NCBI GenBank assembly: GCA_016704445.1
Contig: JADJAE010000004.1
Location: forward strand, 1-64,000
Direction of reading: 5' to 3'
DNA: 64,000 bases
DNA from: Deltaproteobacteria bacterium
Lineage (GTDB): Bacteria; Myxococcota_A; Polyangia; Polyangiales; Ga0077539
In this document: one piece after another, positions 45,557-55,097 of the stretch
Numbering within the stretch: position 1 is the stretch's first letter
Layout: every line of letters starts with the position of its first letter
Notes under the pieces: generated by a model
Told to the model about the DNA's origin: nothing
Database searches by the model: none
The model's input: the letters and a program-made list of their open reading frames with translations, nothing else
Program-made: the position numbers and the translations under genes

Positions 45557-46635
45557 TCGAAGAGCGTACCCTGAGGCGCGCCCGCTGCGGTGGGAGGTTC
45601 GATCCCGAGGTGCTCGTAGGCCCGGCGGGTCGCCACACGGCCGCGGGGCGTGCGGGCCAGCAGGCCCTCCCGGAGCAGGAAGGGCTCGTGCACGTCTTCG
45701 AGGGTGTCGCGCGGCTCGGCCATCGCCGCGGCCAGCGTCTCGATGCCCGTCGGGCCGCCGTCGTAGAAGTCCATCAGGATGCGCAGCAACCGACGGTCCA
45801 TCTCGTCGAGGCCGCGGTGGTCGACGCCCATGCGGTTGAGGGCCTTGCGCGCGGTCGCGAGGTCGATCTCCGGCTGGTCGGCGACCTCGGCGAAATCCCA
45901 CGCCCTGCGGAGCAGCCGGTTGGCGATGCGGGGCGTGCCCCGGGCGCGGCGCGCGATCTCCATCGCGGCCTCCGGGGCGATGGCCGTCCCCAGGAGCCGG
46001 GCGCTGCGCCGCACGATGAGGCAGAGCTGGTCGGGGGTGTAGAAGTCGAGCCGCATCACGATGCCGAAGCGCGACTGGAGCGGGCCCGTGATGAGCCCGG
46101 TGCGGGTGGTGGCGCCGACGAGGGTGAAGGGGTTGAGGTTGAGCGGGATGGACGAGGCGTGGGCGCCGTCGCCGGTCACCAGGTCGATCTTGAAGTCCTC
46201 CATCGCGGGGTAGAGGTTCTCCTCGACGATGGGCGTGAGCCGGTGGATCTCGTCGATGAAGAGCACGTCGCGCGACTCGAGCCGGGTGAGCATGCCCGCG
46301 AGGGCGCCCTTGTGCTCGATGGCGGGGCCGCTGGTGGTGTGCGCCTGCACCCCGAGCTCGTGCGCGAGGATCATCGCCAGGGTGGTCTTGCCGAGCCCCG
46401 GCGGGCCGGAGATGAGCACGTGGTCGAGCGGGCGGTTGCGCTTGCGGGCGGCGGCCACGAAGACCTTGAGGTTCTCCCGCTCGTCGTCCTGGCCGATGTA
46501 CTCGTCGAGGGTCTTCGGGCGCAGCGCGAAGTCGAGCCGGGTGTCGTCGTCGGAGGTCACCACCGCCGCGGTCACCCCCGCTGTCGATGGGCGCCGGGAG
46601 CAGGGGGGGCGGGCGGGCTTCTTGCGGGGGGCCAT
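45553..46635 (-). CDS. ruvB: Holliday junction branch migration helicase RuvB
   Basis: 360 residues from ATG 46635. Hexameric AAA+ motor that drives branch migration with RuvA. Walker A SGPPGLGKTT, Walker B LFIDEIHRL, sensor 1 GATTRTGLI, arginine-finger region LQSRFGIV, sensor 2 GTPRIANRLLRRA and the C-terminal winged helix GLLARTPRGRVATRRAYEHLG are present. A 25-residue Lys/Arg/Pro-rich leader precedes the usual start (TRLDFALRPKTLDEYIGQ). ruvA and ruvC are not next to it. Confidence 0.97.
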   Translation of the reverse strand: MAPRKKPARPPCSRRPSTAGVTAAVVTSDDDTRLDFALRPKTLDEYIGQDDERENLKVFVAAARKRNRPLDHVLISGPPGLGKTTLAMILAHELGVQAHTTSGPAIEHKGALAGMLTRLESRDVLFIDEIHRLTPIVEENLYPAMEDFKIDLVTGDGAHASSIPLNLNPFTLVGATTRTGLITGPLQSRFGIVMRLDFYTPDQLCLIVRRSARLLGTAIAPEAAMEIARRARGTPRIANRLLRRAWDFAEVADQPEIDLATARKALNRMGVDHRGLDEMDRRLLRILMDFYDGGPTGIETLAAAMAEPRDTLEDVHEPFLLREGLLARTPRGRVATRRAYEHLGIEPPTAAGAPQGTLFE

Positions 46636-46702
46636 GGCCGAGGAGTGTACCCGATCGCCCGCTCGCGCCAATCGGCGGCGCGGGAGACCGTGACATAGCC
46701 TG

Positions 46703-47590
46703 TCAGCCGGTGGGGCGGAGCTGGTAGATGATGGTGACCACCAGGACGGCCCAGCCGAGGACGGTCACCACGAAGGGGACGTCGCGGAGCATGGCGTCGG
46801 TGGGGGACTCGCCATCGCGCGACCGGAGCAGCTTCACGAAGCGGGTCATGGCGACGAGCACGAAGGCGGTGGTGATCCAGAGGTAGCGCCGGGCGAAGAC
46901 GAGCTGCGGCGGGGGATCGAGGGTCCACGCCAGGTAGACGCCGACGGTGAGGAGCGCGAAGGTCCAGAGGACGGCCCGGAGGGCGACGGGGCTGTACGCG
47001 CGCAGGCTGCTGCGGGCCTTGGCCTCGTGGACCTCGAGCTCGTGGGCGCGCTTGCCGAAGCCCAGGAAGAGCGCGAGAAAGCCGGTGCTCATCAGCAGGT
47101 AGAGCGAGGGGTGCACCGGCTGCGCGGGGGTCGAGACGGCGTAGGATCCGGCGACCACGCGGAGCACGAAGCCCGCGGCGATGCAGGCCACGTCGAGGTA
47201 CGCCACTTGTTTGAGACGCAGCGAGTACGCGAGGTTGAGGGCGAGGTAGCTGGCGGCGGCGACGCCCACGGCGGGGTCGATGGCGAAGGCGGCGGCGAGG
47301 GCCAGCACGATGAGCACCACCGAGGCCACGCGGGCGACCGGGATCGAGACGTCGCCCGAGGCGACCGGCCTCAGCCGCTTGGTCGGGTGGCGCCGGTCTT
47401 CTTCGACGTCCACCAGGTCGTTGATGGTGTAGACCGCCCCGGAGAGCATCGAGAACGCCGCGACGGCGGCCAGCGCGCGCAGCAGGACCGGTTCATGGAA
47501 GAGATTCTTCGCAAAGACCACGGGCGCCAGAACGAAGAGGTTCTTCACCCACTGCTTGGGTCTCATCGACCTGATCAGTCCAAGAATCAT
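46703..47590 (-). CDS. decaprenyl-phosphate phosphoribosyltransferase-like (UbiA family)
   Basis: 295 residues from ATG 47590, eight to nine transmembrane helices. RPKQWVKNLFVLAPVVFA at the start and NDLVDVEEDRRHPTKRLRP with the Asp-rich metal/substrate site mark the DPPR synthase branch of UbiA prenyltransferases, which put a phosphoribose on decaprenyl phosphate to make donors for arabinose transfer. A second Asp-rich site is not obvious; GKRAHELEVHEA in the later loop fits. Presence in a Gram-negative suggests that the organism makes a lipid-linked pentose for envelope glycans. Confidence 0.85.
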   Translation of the reverse strand: MILGLIRSMRPKQWVKNLFVLAPVVFAKNLFHEPVLLRALAAVAAFSMLSGAVYTINDLVDVEEDRRHPTKRLRPVASGDVSIPVARVASVVLIVLALAAAFAIDPAVGVAAASYLALNLAYSLRLKQVAYLDVACIAAGFVLRVVAGSYAVSTPAQPVHPSLYLLMSTGFLALFLGFGKRAHELEVHEAKARSSLRAYSPVALRAVLWTFALLTVGVYLAWTLDPPPQLVFARRYLWITTAFVLVAMTRFVKLLRSRDGESPTDAMLRDVPFVVTVLGWAVLVVTIIYQLRPTG

Positions 47591-47624
47591 GTAAGCGTCG
47601 GCGGACACTACCCGCGGCATCCCC

Positions 47625-50600
47625 GTGTGTCCACGGCGCCTCGCGGCCTCGTCGTGCGCTCGCGGCGTGGCTCGTCGCGGGCCCCGCGAGGGCCACCCCC
47701 GAGGACGACCTGGTGTCCGCGCCGATCGCCGCGCGCTCTCGCGACGCGGCCGAGGCCGAGCTCGCGGTGCTGCGCCTGCGAGGGCTGCGAGAGTGGGTCG
47801 ACCCGTCGCGTCTGCTCTCCCTCACCCGGGCGCTCTCCCGCGACCCCGCGGTGCTCCCCTCGGCGAGGGCGCTCGCGACCTTCGTCAGCGCGGAGTTCGC
47901 TCGCGACCTCGGCGAGGCCCCGGCGGCCGAGCGGGCCGCGACCTCGCTCGGGTTCATCACCCGCTGGCTGGTCGCGGGGCCCTTCGACAACGAGGGCCGC
48001 ACCGGGCTCGACCGCGCCGCCGGGCCGGAGGAGCAGCGCCGCGCGCGCATCGACCCCGAGGTGGAGTTTCCCGGCCAGGCGCGCCCGGTGCGCTGGCGGC
48101 TGCTGCCCGACGAGGTCGCCTCGCTCGGGAGGGTTCCGCTCGACGCGATGGTGCGCCCCAGCGTCAACGCCTGCGCCTACGCGCACACCACCGTGGCCGT
48201 CGCCTCGGCGGGCCCCGCGGTGCTCCGCGTCGGCGCGAGCGGCGCGGTGCGCGCCTGGGTCGACGGCCGCGAGGTGCTGCGCGACCCCTCCGTGCGGCGG
48301 GCCTTCCCCGACCGCGACGCGCTGCCCCTCACGCTCTCCGCGGGGGCTCACCGGCTGCTGGTGAAGGTCTGCACCGACGAGCGGGGGATGGCCTTCTACG
48401 CGAGGCTCACCCGACCCGACGGGACGGCCCTGCGCGTCGAGGCCAGTGCCGACCCGGCGGCCGCGCCTGCGCGCACCGCCCCGGGCGGAGAGGCCCCGGC
48501 GATGCCCGCGTCGACCAGCACCTTCGCCCGCCTGCGGGCGCTCTCCGAGCGATCGACCCGCGCGGAAGACCTCGAGCGCGTCGCGCGCTACCTGGTGCTC
48601 ACCGGGTCGGACGACAGCAACGACCCGCACGCCGCGGACTTCGCCGAGCGCAGCGCCCAGGCCGCGCCCACGTCGGTGCGCTGGATGCTCGCCGCCGCGA
48701 CCACCCCCGACCGGGGACGGCGGATGGAGGCCCTGCGACAGGCCTATGCGCTCGCTCCGGCGGACCCACGGGTGCTGCTCGCGGTGGGCCGCGACCGGCG
48801 GGGAGGGGGCTACGCCGAGGAGGCGCTGCCCTTCCTGGAGGCGTCGCTGCGCGCGGACGACCTCGGGCTGGAGGCGGCGGTCGAGCACGCGCGGGTGCTG
48901 GAGACGATCGGGCTGCCGCTGGCGGCCTTCGAGGAGCTGAGCGCGCTCGCGGCGAGGGCCCCCCGGGCGCCGGGCGTGCTGCGCGCGGCGATGCACATGG
49001 CCGAGCGGGCGCAGCAGGGCGCGTCGGCGCAGCGGCTGCGGCGGTCGCTCTCGCAGGTGCGGGCGGGCGACGCGGAGGCCTGGGAGGCGCTGGCGAGGGA
49101 CGCGCGGCAGCGGGGCGACCGCGCGGCGGTGACGGCGCTGGCGGACGAGATCGTCGGGCTAGACCGCGGCAGGCTCGACGCCTACTCGACGGCGGCGGAG
49201 CTGCTGGAGTCCGTGGGCGAGGGCGACCGCGCGGTGGCGACGCTGGCGCGCGCGCTGGAGATCGCCCCCGAGGAGCCCGCGCTCTGGAGCGCGAAGGGCT
49301 CGCTGGAGGAGCGGCTCGCGAGGGTCGACGCGGCGAGGGAGTCGCTCCAGCGGGCGCTCTTGCTGCGGCCGCAGGACGCCACCATCCGGCGGCACCTGGA
49401 GGCGCTCGCCCCGGCGCAGGCGCGGCCGGACGAGACCGAGGCCGAGGCGGCGACGGCGTTTCTGGAGCGGCGGGGCGCGGCGGAGGCGACCTTCAACGTC
49501 GCGACGCTGACCGAGCTCACCGCCAGGACGGTGTACGCCAATGGGCTCTCCGGGACCTTCCGGCAGATCGCCTACGAGGTGCGCACCCCGCAGGGCGCGC
49601 GCGACGGGCGCGCTTACACCATGCAGTATGATCCCGACTCGCAGCGCTTCGCGCTGAGGGCGGCGAGGGTGCACCGCCGCGACGGGGGCGTGCAGGAGGG
49701 GACGCAGGTGCAGGAGTTCTCGTCGACGAGCGACCCGTCGGCGAGGATGTACTTCAACAACCGCGTGGTGCAGGTCACCTTCCCCGACCTGCGGCCGGGC
49801 GACGTGGTGGAGCTACAGTGGCGCGTCGACGACGTCTCGCCGCGCAACGCCTTCGCCGACTACTTCGGCGACTTCCAGTTCATCCAGGCCAACGTCCCTC
49901 GCGAGCGCTGGCGCTACGTGCTGCGCTCGCCGTCGGCGCGGGAGATGTTCGTGCACGTCGCCTCGCTCCCGGGGGGGCGCGCGGTGACCGCCTCCACCCG
50001 CGCCGAGGGGGACGTCTCGGTCCGCACCTGGTCCGCCGACTCAGTACCCGCGGTCGCTCCGGAGGACCACGCCCCCGGCTACGCCGAGCGCGCGGCCTAC
50101 CTGCACGTGAGCACCTACCGCGACTGGGCCGCCGTCGGCCGCTGGTACTGGGGCCTGGTGCGCGACCAGCTCGTGGCCGACGACCGGCTGCGCGCGGTGG
50201 TGCGAGAGATCACCCGGGGCCTCACCGACGACCGCTCGAAGGTGCGCGCCATCTACAACTGGGTCATCACCCACACGCGCTACGTGGCGCTGGAGTTCGG
50301 CATCCACGGCTTCAAGCCCTACCTGGTGGCGCAGGTGTGCGCGCGGGGCTTCGGCGACTGCAAGGACAAGGCGTCGGTGATCGTGACCATGCTCCGCGAG
50401 GCCGGCATCGAGGCCTCGCTCGTGCTGCTGCGCACGCGCGCCAACGGCAACATCGCGACGGAGCCCGCCTCGCTGGCGGTCTTCGACCACGCGATCGCGT
50501 ACGTGCCCTCGCTCGACCTCTTCCTCGACGGCACGGCGCAGCACAGCGGGATGGACGAGCTGCCCGGCGGCGACCAGGGGGTGATGGCGCTCGTGGTCAA

Positions 50601-51306
50601 CACCCGCGGCGAGGCGCGCCTCGTCGAGACGCCCGTGTATACCCCGGAGCGTAATCGCACCACCGCCACCGCGGAGGTCACGCTGCGCTCCGACGGCGGC
50701 GCCTCGATGACGGTCCAGCAGGAGCTGCGAGGCCCCAACGCGGCGGGCGCGCGCAACCTGCTCGAGGCCCAGGCGACGCGCGTCGAGCGCATCGAGGACG
50801 ACCTGCGGGAGCTGCTCCCGGGGGTGCGCGTGACCTCCGTGCGCGCGGAGGGCCTCGACGACGTCGAGCGCCCGGTGCGCCTCACCTACGAGGCCACGGT
50901 GCCCACCATCGGGACCCGGCAGGGCGACACGGTGCTGCTCTACGGCGCCTCGCCGGTGCAGCTCACCCGGCGCTTCGCGACGCGCTCGACGAGGGCGCAC
51001 GACCTCGTGCTCGGGGTGCCGAGCATGGTGGAGGAGACCCGCACGATCCGGCTCCCGGCCGGGGCGAGCGTGCTGGAGGTGCCGCCGCCGGTGCGCCTGG
51101 AGGGGCCCTTCGGGCGCTTCGAGTACGCCATCACCGCGCAGGGCGCGAGCCTCTCGGTGCGGCGCGTGACGGTGCTCTCGCGAGACCGGGTGCACCCCAA
51201 CGAGTACGGCGCGTTTCGAGAGTTCTGCCAGGCCGTCGACGACGCCGTCGCGCGCCGCATCGTGCTCCGGCTGCCGCAGGCGGGCCGGACGGAGGTGACC
51301 CGATGA
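47625..51306 (+). CDS. giant DUF3857/transglutaminase-like envelope protein with TPRs
   Basis: At least 1,197 residues from GTG 47713. Upstream in the same frame lies an unstarted stretch (ALAAWLVAGPARATPEDD) that looks like a signal peptide with an Ala-rich cleavage site; it joins GTG 47625 in another frame if one base near 47,650 is removed, so the protein is probably secreted. N-terminal part with a beta-sandwich-like segment, helical TPR-like repeats (about 330-590), then a DUF3857 domain (PDLRPGDVVELQWRVDDV) and a transglutaminase core: GFGDCKDKAS (Cys883), VFDHAIAYV (His926), FLDGTAQ (Asp939). This Cys-His-Asp triad is complete. The stop overlaps the next gene by four bases. Confidence 0.82.
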
Positions 51307-54300
51307 TCCGTCCCCTGAAGCTGCGCTCGGGCCTCGCGCTCGCGCTGGTGCTCTCGGCCTGCTCCCACGGCGGCCCGCGGGTGCAGTCCGCGCCCTCCCT
51401 CGCCGACCTCCGCCGCCGCGCCGCGGGGGAGCGCCCGGACTCCGCCGCCGCGGTCGACGCTGCCCTCGCGGAGCTCGTCGCCCCGGGCGGATCGCTCTCC
51501 GCTGCCGCGGGCCTCGACGCCATTGGCCGATCGCGGCCGGGCGACCCGAGGGTGCGCTTCGCCGAGGGGCTCGTCGCCTCGCAGCACGGCGATTTCGAGC
51601 GAGCGCTAATGGCCTGGTGCGCCACCGTCGAGGCGGCACGCAGCAGCGCCGACCCGATGGCGTCGAGCATCGCCGAGGCGGTGGTGCCGAAGCTGGTGTC
51701 GCTGCGCGGCGACGTGCGCGATTTCGCGACGCCCTTCCGGCAGCTCGTGGACGCGGTGGCGACCGATCCGGGGCGCCTCGGCGCCGCGGCCGCGACGGAG
51801 CTCATCGAGACCGCCGTGCGCTGGGCCCGCGAGGCCGGTGACCGCGAGGCCGCCGCCCGATGGACCGCCGCCTCGGGCTGCGTCACCTCCTGGACCGTCG
51901 CTGGCCCCTTCGGTCCGCTGCCGATGCTGCGCTTCGACGAGGCGCTCGACCCCGACGGGAGCGCTCCGCTCCAGGCGGCCTACGACCTCGGCCCGGGGCG
52001 CGGGCTCCAGCCGACCTACCCCGTGAGGGCGCGAGGCTGCGCGGCCAACCTCGGCCGAGGCATCACCCTCACCGGGGTGCTCTACGCGGCGACGGACTTC
52101 GTGCTCCCCCGCGAGGAGTCGGTCTCCATCCGCGTCGAGTCGCCCAACCTCTTCTCGCTGCTGGTCGACGGGGTCCCGGTCGCGGGCATCGACCCCCGCC
52201 GCTCGGCCGTCGGCGCCGTCGCCGAGGCCCGCCTCCGGCTGGGCGCCGGGGCCCACACGCTGCGCATCAAGGTCGCGAGCACCTACCACTCGCCGCTGGT
52301 CATCGCGACGGTCACCGACCTCGCGGGCCGCGCCGTCGCGACCTTCGCTCCCGCCCGCCGCTCGGCGGCGCCCGTTCCTCCGAGGGTGCTGCCGGTGCCC
52401 GCGTCACCCGCCGACGACGCCTTCCTCCCCAACGCGACCCTCGGCGCCTTCGACCGCTACGTGCTCGCGGAGCTGGCCTTCTCGCGACGGCACCCGATCG
52501 CGGCGCGCGAGCTGCTGCGCTCGCTCATCGGCGAGGGGGCCACGCCCTCGACGCTCATCGCGTGGGGCTCCGTGGCGCAGGCCGATCCCTTCGTCCCTCC
52601 GGCGCAGTCCCGCGACCGGGCGCGCGACGCCTTCGAGCGCGCGGGGCGGGGTGATCCGCAGGCGTACTTCCCATCGCTGGCCCTTGCGCGCATGGCCTCC
52701 GAGGACGAGCGCGGCGACGAGGCGCTCACCCTCTCTCGCGGCGCCGCAAGTCGCTTCCCGGACAACCCCGAGGTGCTCTCCGACCTGGCGACCCGGCTCA
52801 TGGATCGCAACTGGGACGGCGAGGCCCGGATCATACTCGAACGGGTAAGGCAGCGGCTGCCGGGCTCGTGCTGGTCGGCGCGGATGCTCTTGTCGCTGGC
52901 GCAGCGGCACGGCGACGGCACCGAGGAGTCGGCGCTGGCGGACGAGATCCGGCGGTGCGACGCGCTCTCCGACGCGCCCGCCTCGGTGGCGCTACGAATG
53001 CGGCGCTTCGACGCGGCGGGCCAGGAGTACGACCGGCTCCTCGCGGACGACCCGGAGGGCCGCGGGCTGCGTCGCGCGAGGGTCGAGCTGCTGCGAGCCA
53101 GCGGGCGCCACGAGGAGGCCCGGGTGGCCGCGAGGGCGCTGCTCGCGGAGATGCCCGAGGACGACGCGCTGCGGGCCGACCTCGCGGACCTCGAGCTGGC
53201 CGCTGGGCGCCCCGCGGAGGCGAGGGCGATGCTGACCCACGAGCTCGCGCGCCGCCCGGCGGAGCTTGCCTCGCTCTACCGGATGCGCTCGTACCTTGCG
53301 GGCCGCGAGGACCTCCAGCCGTGGCGCCTGGACGGGCGCCAGGTGCTCCGGGACTTCGAGGCCTCCGGGCGCAGCTACGAGAGCGCGGCGGTGCTGGTGC
53401 TCGACTACACCGTGCGACGCACCTACCCCGACGGCTCGGCGCTGGAGCTCACGCACAACGTGGTGCGGGTGCAGACGCAGGAGGGGGCCGACGCGTTCGG
53501 GGAGTTCCAGCTGCCGCCGGGGGCGACGCTGTGGCGCATCCGCACGCTGAAGGCCGACGGTCGGGTGCTGGAGCCCGAGGAGATCGCGGGCAAGGACTCG
53601 CTCTCGCTGCCCAACCTCCGCCCCGGCGACGCGCTGGAGTTCGAGTACGTGCGAACGCTCCCGCCCTCCGACGCGGCGCCCGGGGGCTTCTCCTCCGACC
53701 GCTTCTATTTCCGCGGCTTCGAGGTGCCCTACGACCGCTCGGAGTACGTGGTCGTGGTGCCGAGGGAGATGGAGCTCACCGTCGACCCGCGAGGCCCTGC
53801 GCCGACCCTCGCGCGCGCCGAGCGCGGCGGCCTGATCGAATACCGCTGGATGGTCCGGCAGAGCGACCGCATGACGCCGGAGCCGCGCTCGGTGATGGCG
53901 CGGGAGTTCATCCCGAGCATCGCCGCGGGATTCGGCGCGACGTGGGAGCGGCTCGTCGACGCGCTCCGCTCGCGGCTCATCGAGCAGGACCCGGCGGACC
54001 CGGAGGCCCTCGCGCTCGCGCGGCACATCACCCGCGCCGCGCGCACCCCGAGCCAGCGGCTGCAGCAGCTCCACCACTGGGTGCTCGAGAACATCCAGCA
54101 GGAGGGCGCCGGGACGCCCTTCGAGGTCGCTCCCCGCATGGTGGCCGCGCGCTCGGGCCACCGCACCCGGGTGCTCTGCTACCTGCTGAAGCAGGTCGAT
54201 GTGCCGTGCGAGATCGCCCTGGTGCGCCAGGGCAGCGCGGACTCGACGCCGTCGCAGCTCGCCGACGACGAGACCTACCAGTCGCTCCTGCTGCGGGTGC

Positions 54301-55085
54301 GCACCGAGGCCGGCGAGCAGTGGGTGACCGCCGCGGACGCCAACGCGCCGACGCTCTATGTCCCGCCGGCGACGGCGGGCGGAGAGGCGCTCGTGCTCGC
54401 CGCAGGGGCGCCGCGCACCCGGGTGTCTCCGCTGGACATCTCCGCCCACGGCCGGCAGCTCACCGTGAGCCTCGCGCTCTCGGCCGATGGATCGGGCCGC
54501 GCCACGGTGCTCGAACGCCTGCGGGGGTACGCCGCGACGGGCGCGCGGGCGGCGATGCGGCGCCTCGACGCGGCCAACCGCGACCGGCAGTTCGAGGCCT
54601 ACGTCGGGGCGATGGTGAGCGGTGCGACGCTGGAGTCGCTCACCGTCGAGGGCACCGAGGACGTCGAGGCGGACATGGTGTTCCGGTACACCTTCCGCGC
54701 GCCCGGCATCGCGAGGAGGGACGGCGAGCGGCTGCGCTTCGACGGGATGTTCCGCGCCGAGGCGGGCCGCGCCTACGCCGAGCTGCCCTCGCGCGAGCAC
54801 CCCCAGTGGAACGGCGACCCGGTGAACGCCTCCCTCTCGCTGACGGTGCGCCTCCCCGAGGGGGCCACGGTCGGGTCTCTTCCGACCAACGCCGGGAAGG
54901 AGTCCGTCGGCGGCGTGCGCTGGTCGCTCCGCTGGCGCTCCGACGCGTCGGGCTTCTCCGTCGAGCGTCGCGTGGCGGTCCCCACCGGGCGCGTCGCTCC
55001 GGACGACTACCCCGCCTTCGCCACGGCGCTCCGAGCGCTCGACACCGCGGACACCCGCGAGGTCTCGATCACCCTCCGCCGCTGA
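51303..55085 (+). CDS. giant DUF3857/transglutaminase-like lipoprotein, catalytic residues lost
   Basis: 1,260 residues. Lipobox at VLSACSHGG (Cys20). It follows the plan of the previous protein: N-terminal helical part, beta-sandwich segment (ESVSIRVESPNLFSLLVDG), TPR-like repeats, DUF3857 (NLRPGDALEFEYVRTL) and a transglutaminase-like fold (LQQLHHWVLENIQQEG). Where the partner has GFGDCKDKA this one has ARSGHRTRV, and the His region FDHAIAYV is TYQSLLLRV, so Cys and His are missing. It is a pseudo-enzyme, probably a binding or regulatory partner of the active paralogue. ATG overlaps the first gene's stop (ATGA). Codon use equals that of its neighbours. Confidence 0.85.
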   Translation: MIRPLKLRSGLALALVLSACSHGGPRVQSAPSLADLRRRAAGERPDSAAAVDAALAELVAPGGSLSAAAGLDAIGRSRPGDPRVRFAEGLVASQHGDFERALMAWCATVEAARSSADPMASSIAEAVVPKLVSLRGDVRDFATPFRQLVDAVATDPGRLGAAAATELIETAVRWAREAGDREAAARWTAASGCVTSWTVAGPFGPLPMLRFDEALDPDGSAPLQAAYDLGPGRGLQPTYPVRARGCAANLGRGITLTGVLYAATDFVLPREESVSIRVESPNLFSLLVDGVPVAGIDPRRSAVGAVAEARLRLGAGAHTLRIKVASTYHSPLVIATVTDLAGRAVATFAPARRSAAPVPPRVLPVPASPADDAFLPNATLGAFDRYVLAELAFSRRHPIAARELLRSLIGEGATPSTLIAWGSVAQADPFVPPAQSRDRARDAFERAGRGDPQAYFPSLALARMASEDERGDEALTLSRGAASRFPDNPEVLSDLATRLMDRNWDGEARIILERVRQRLPGSCWSARMLLSLAQRHGDGTEESALADEIRRCDALSDAPASVALRMRRFDAAGQEYDRLLADDPEGRGLRRARVELLRASGRHEEARVAARALLAEMPEDDALRADLADLELAAGRPAEARAMLTHELARRPAELASLYRMRSYLAGREDLQPWRLDGRQVLRDFEASGRSYESAAVLVLDYTVRRTYPDGSALELTHNVVRVQTQEGADAFGEFQLPPGATLWRIRTLKADGRVLEPEEIAGKDSLSLPNLRPGDALEFEYVRTLPPSDAAPGGFSSDRFYFRGFEVPYDRSEYVVVVPREMELTVDPRGPAPTLARAERGGLIEYRWMVRQSDRMTPEPRSVMAREFIPSIAAGFGATWERLVDALRSRLIEQDPADPEALALARHITRAARTPSQRLQQLHHWVLENIQQEGAGTPFEVAPRMVAARSGHRTRVLCYLLKQVDVPCEIALVRQGSADSTPSQLADDETYQSLLLRVRTEAGEQWVTAADANAPTLYVPPATAGGEALVLAAGAPRTRVSPLDISAHGRQLTVSLALSADGSGRATVLERLRGYAATGARAAMRRLDAANRDRQFEAYVGAMVSGATLESLTVEGTEDVEADMVFRYTFRAPGIARRDGERLRFDGMFRAEAGRAYAELPSREHPQWNGDPVNASLSLTVRLPEGATVGSLPTNAGKESVGGVRWSLRWRSDASGFSVERRVAVPTGRVAPDDYPAFATALRALDTADTREVSITLRR

Positions 55086-55097
55086 TCTCTCCGTCCC

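Noticed and set aside
43324..45839. Plus-strand open frames across the DUF1844-ruvB region
   Set aside because: They are shadows of the minus-strand genes with Arg/Gly-rich composition and no motifs.
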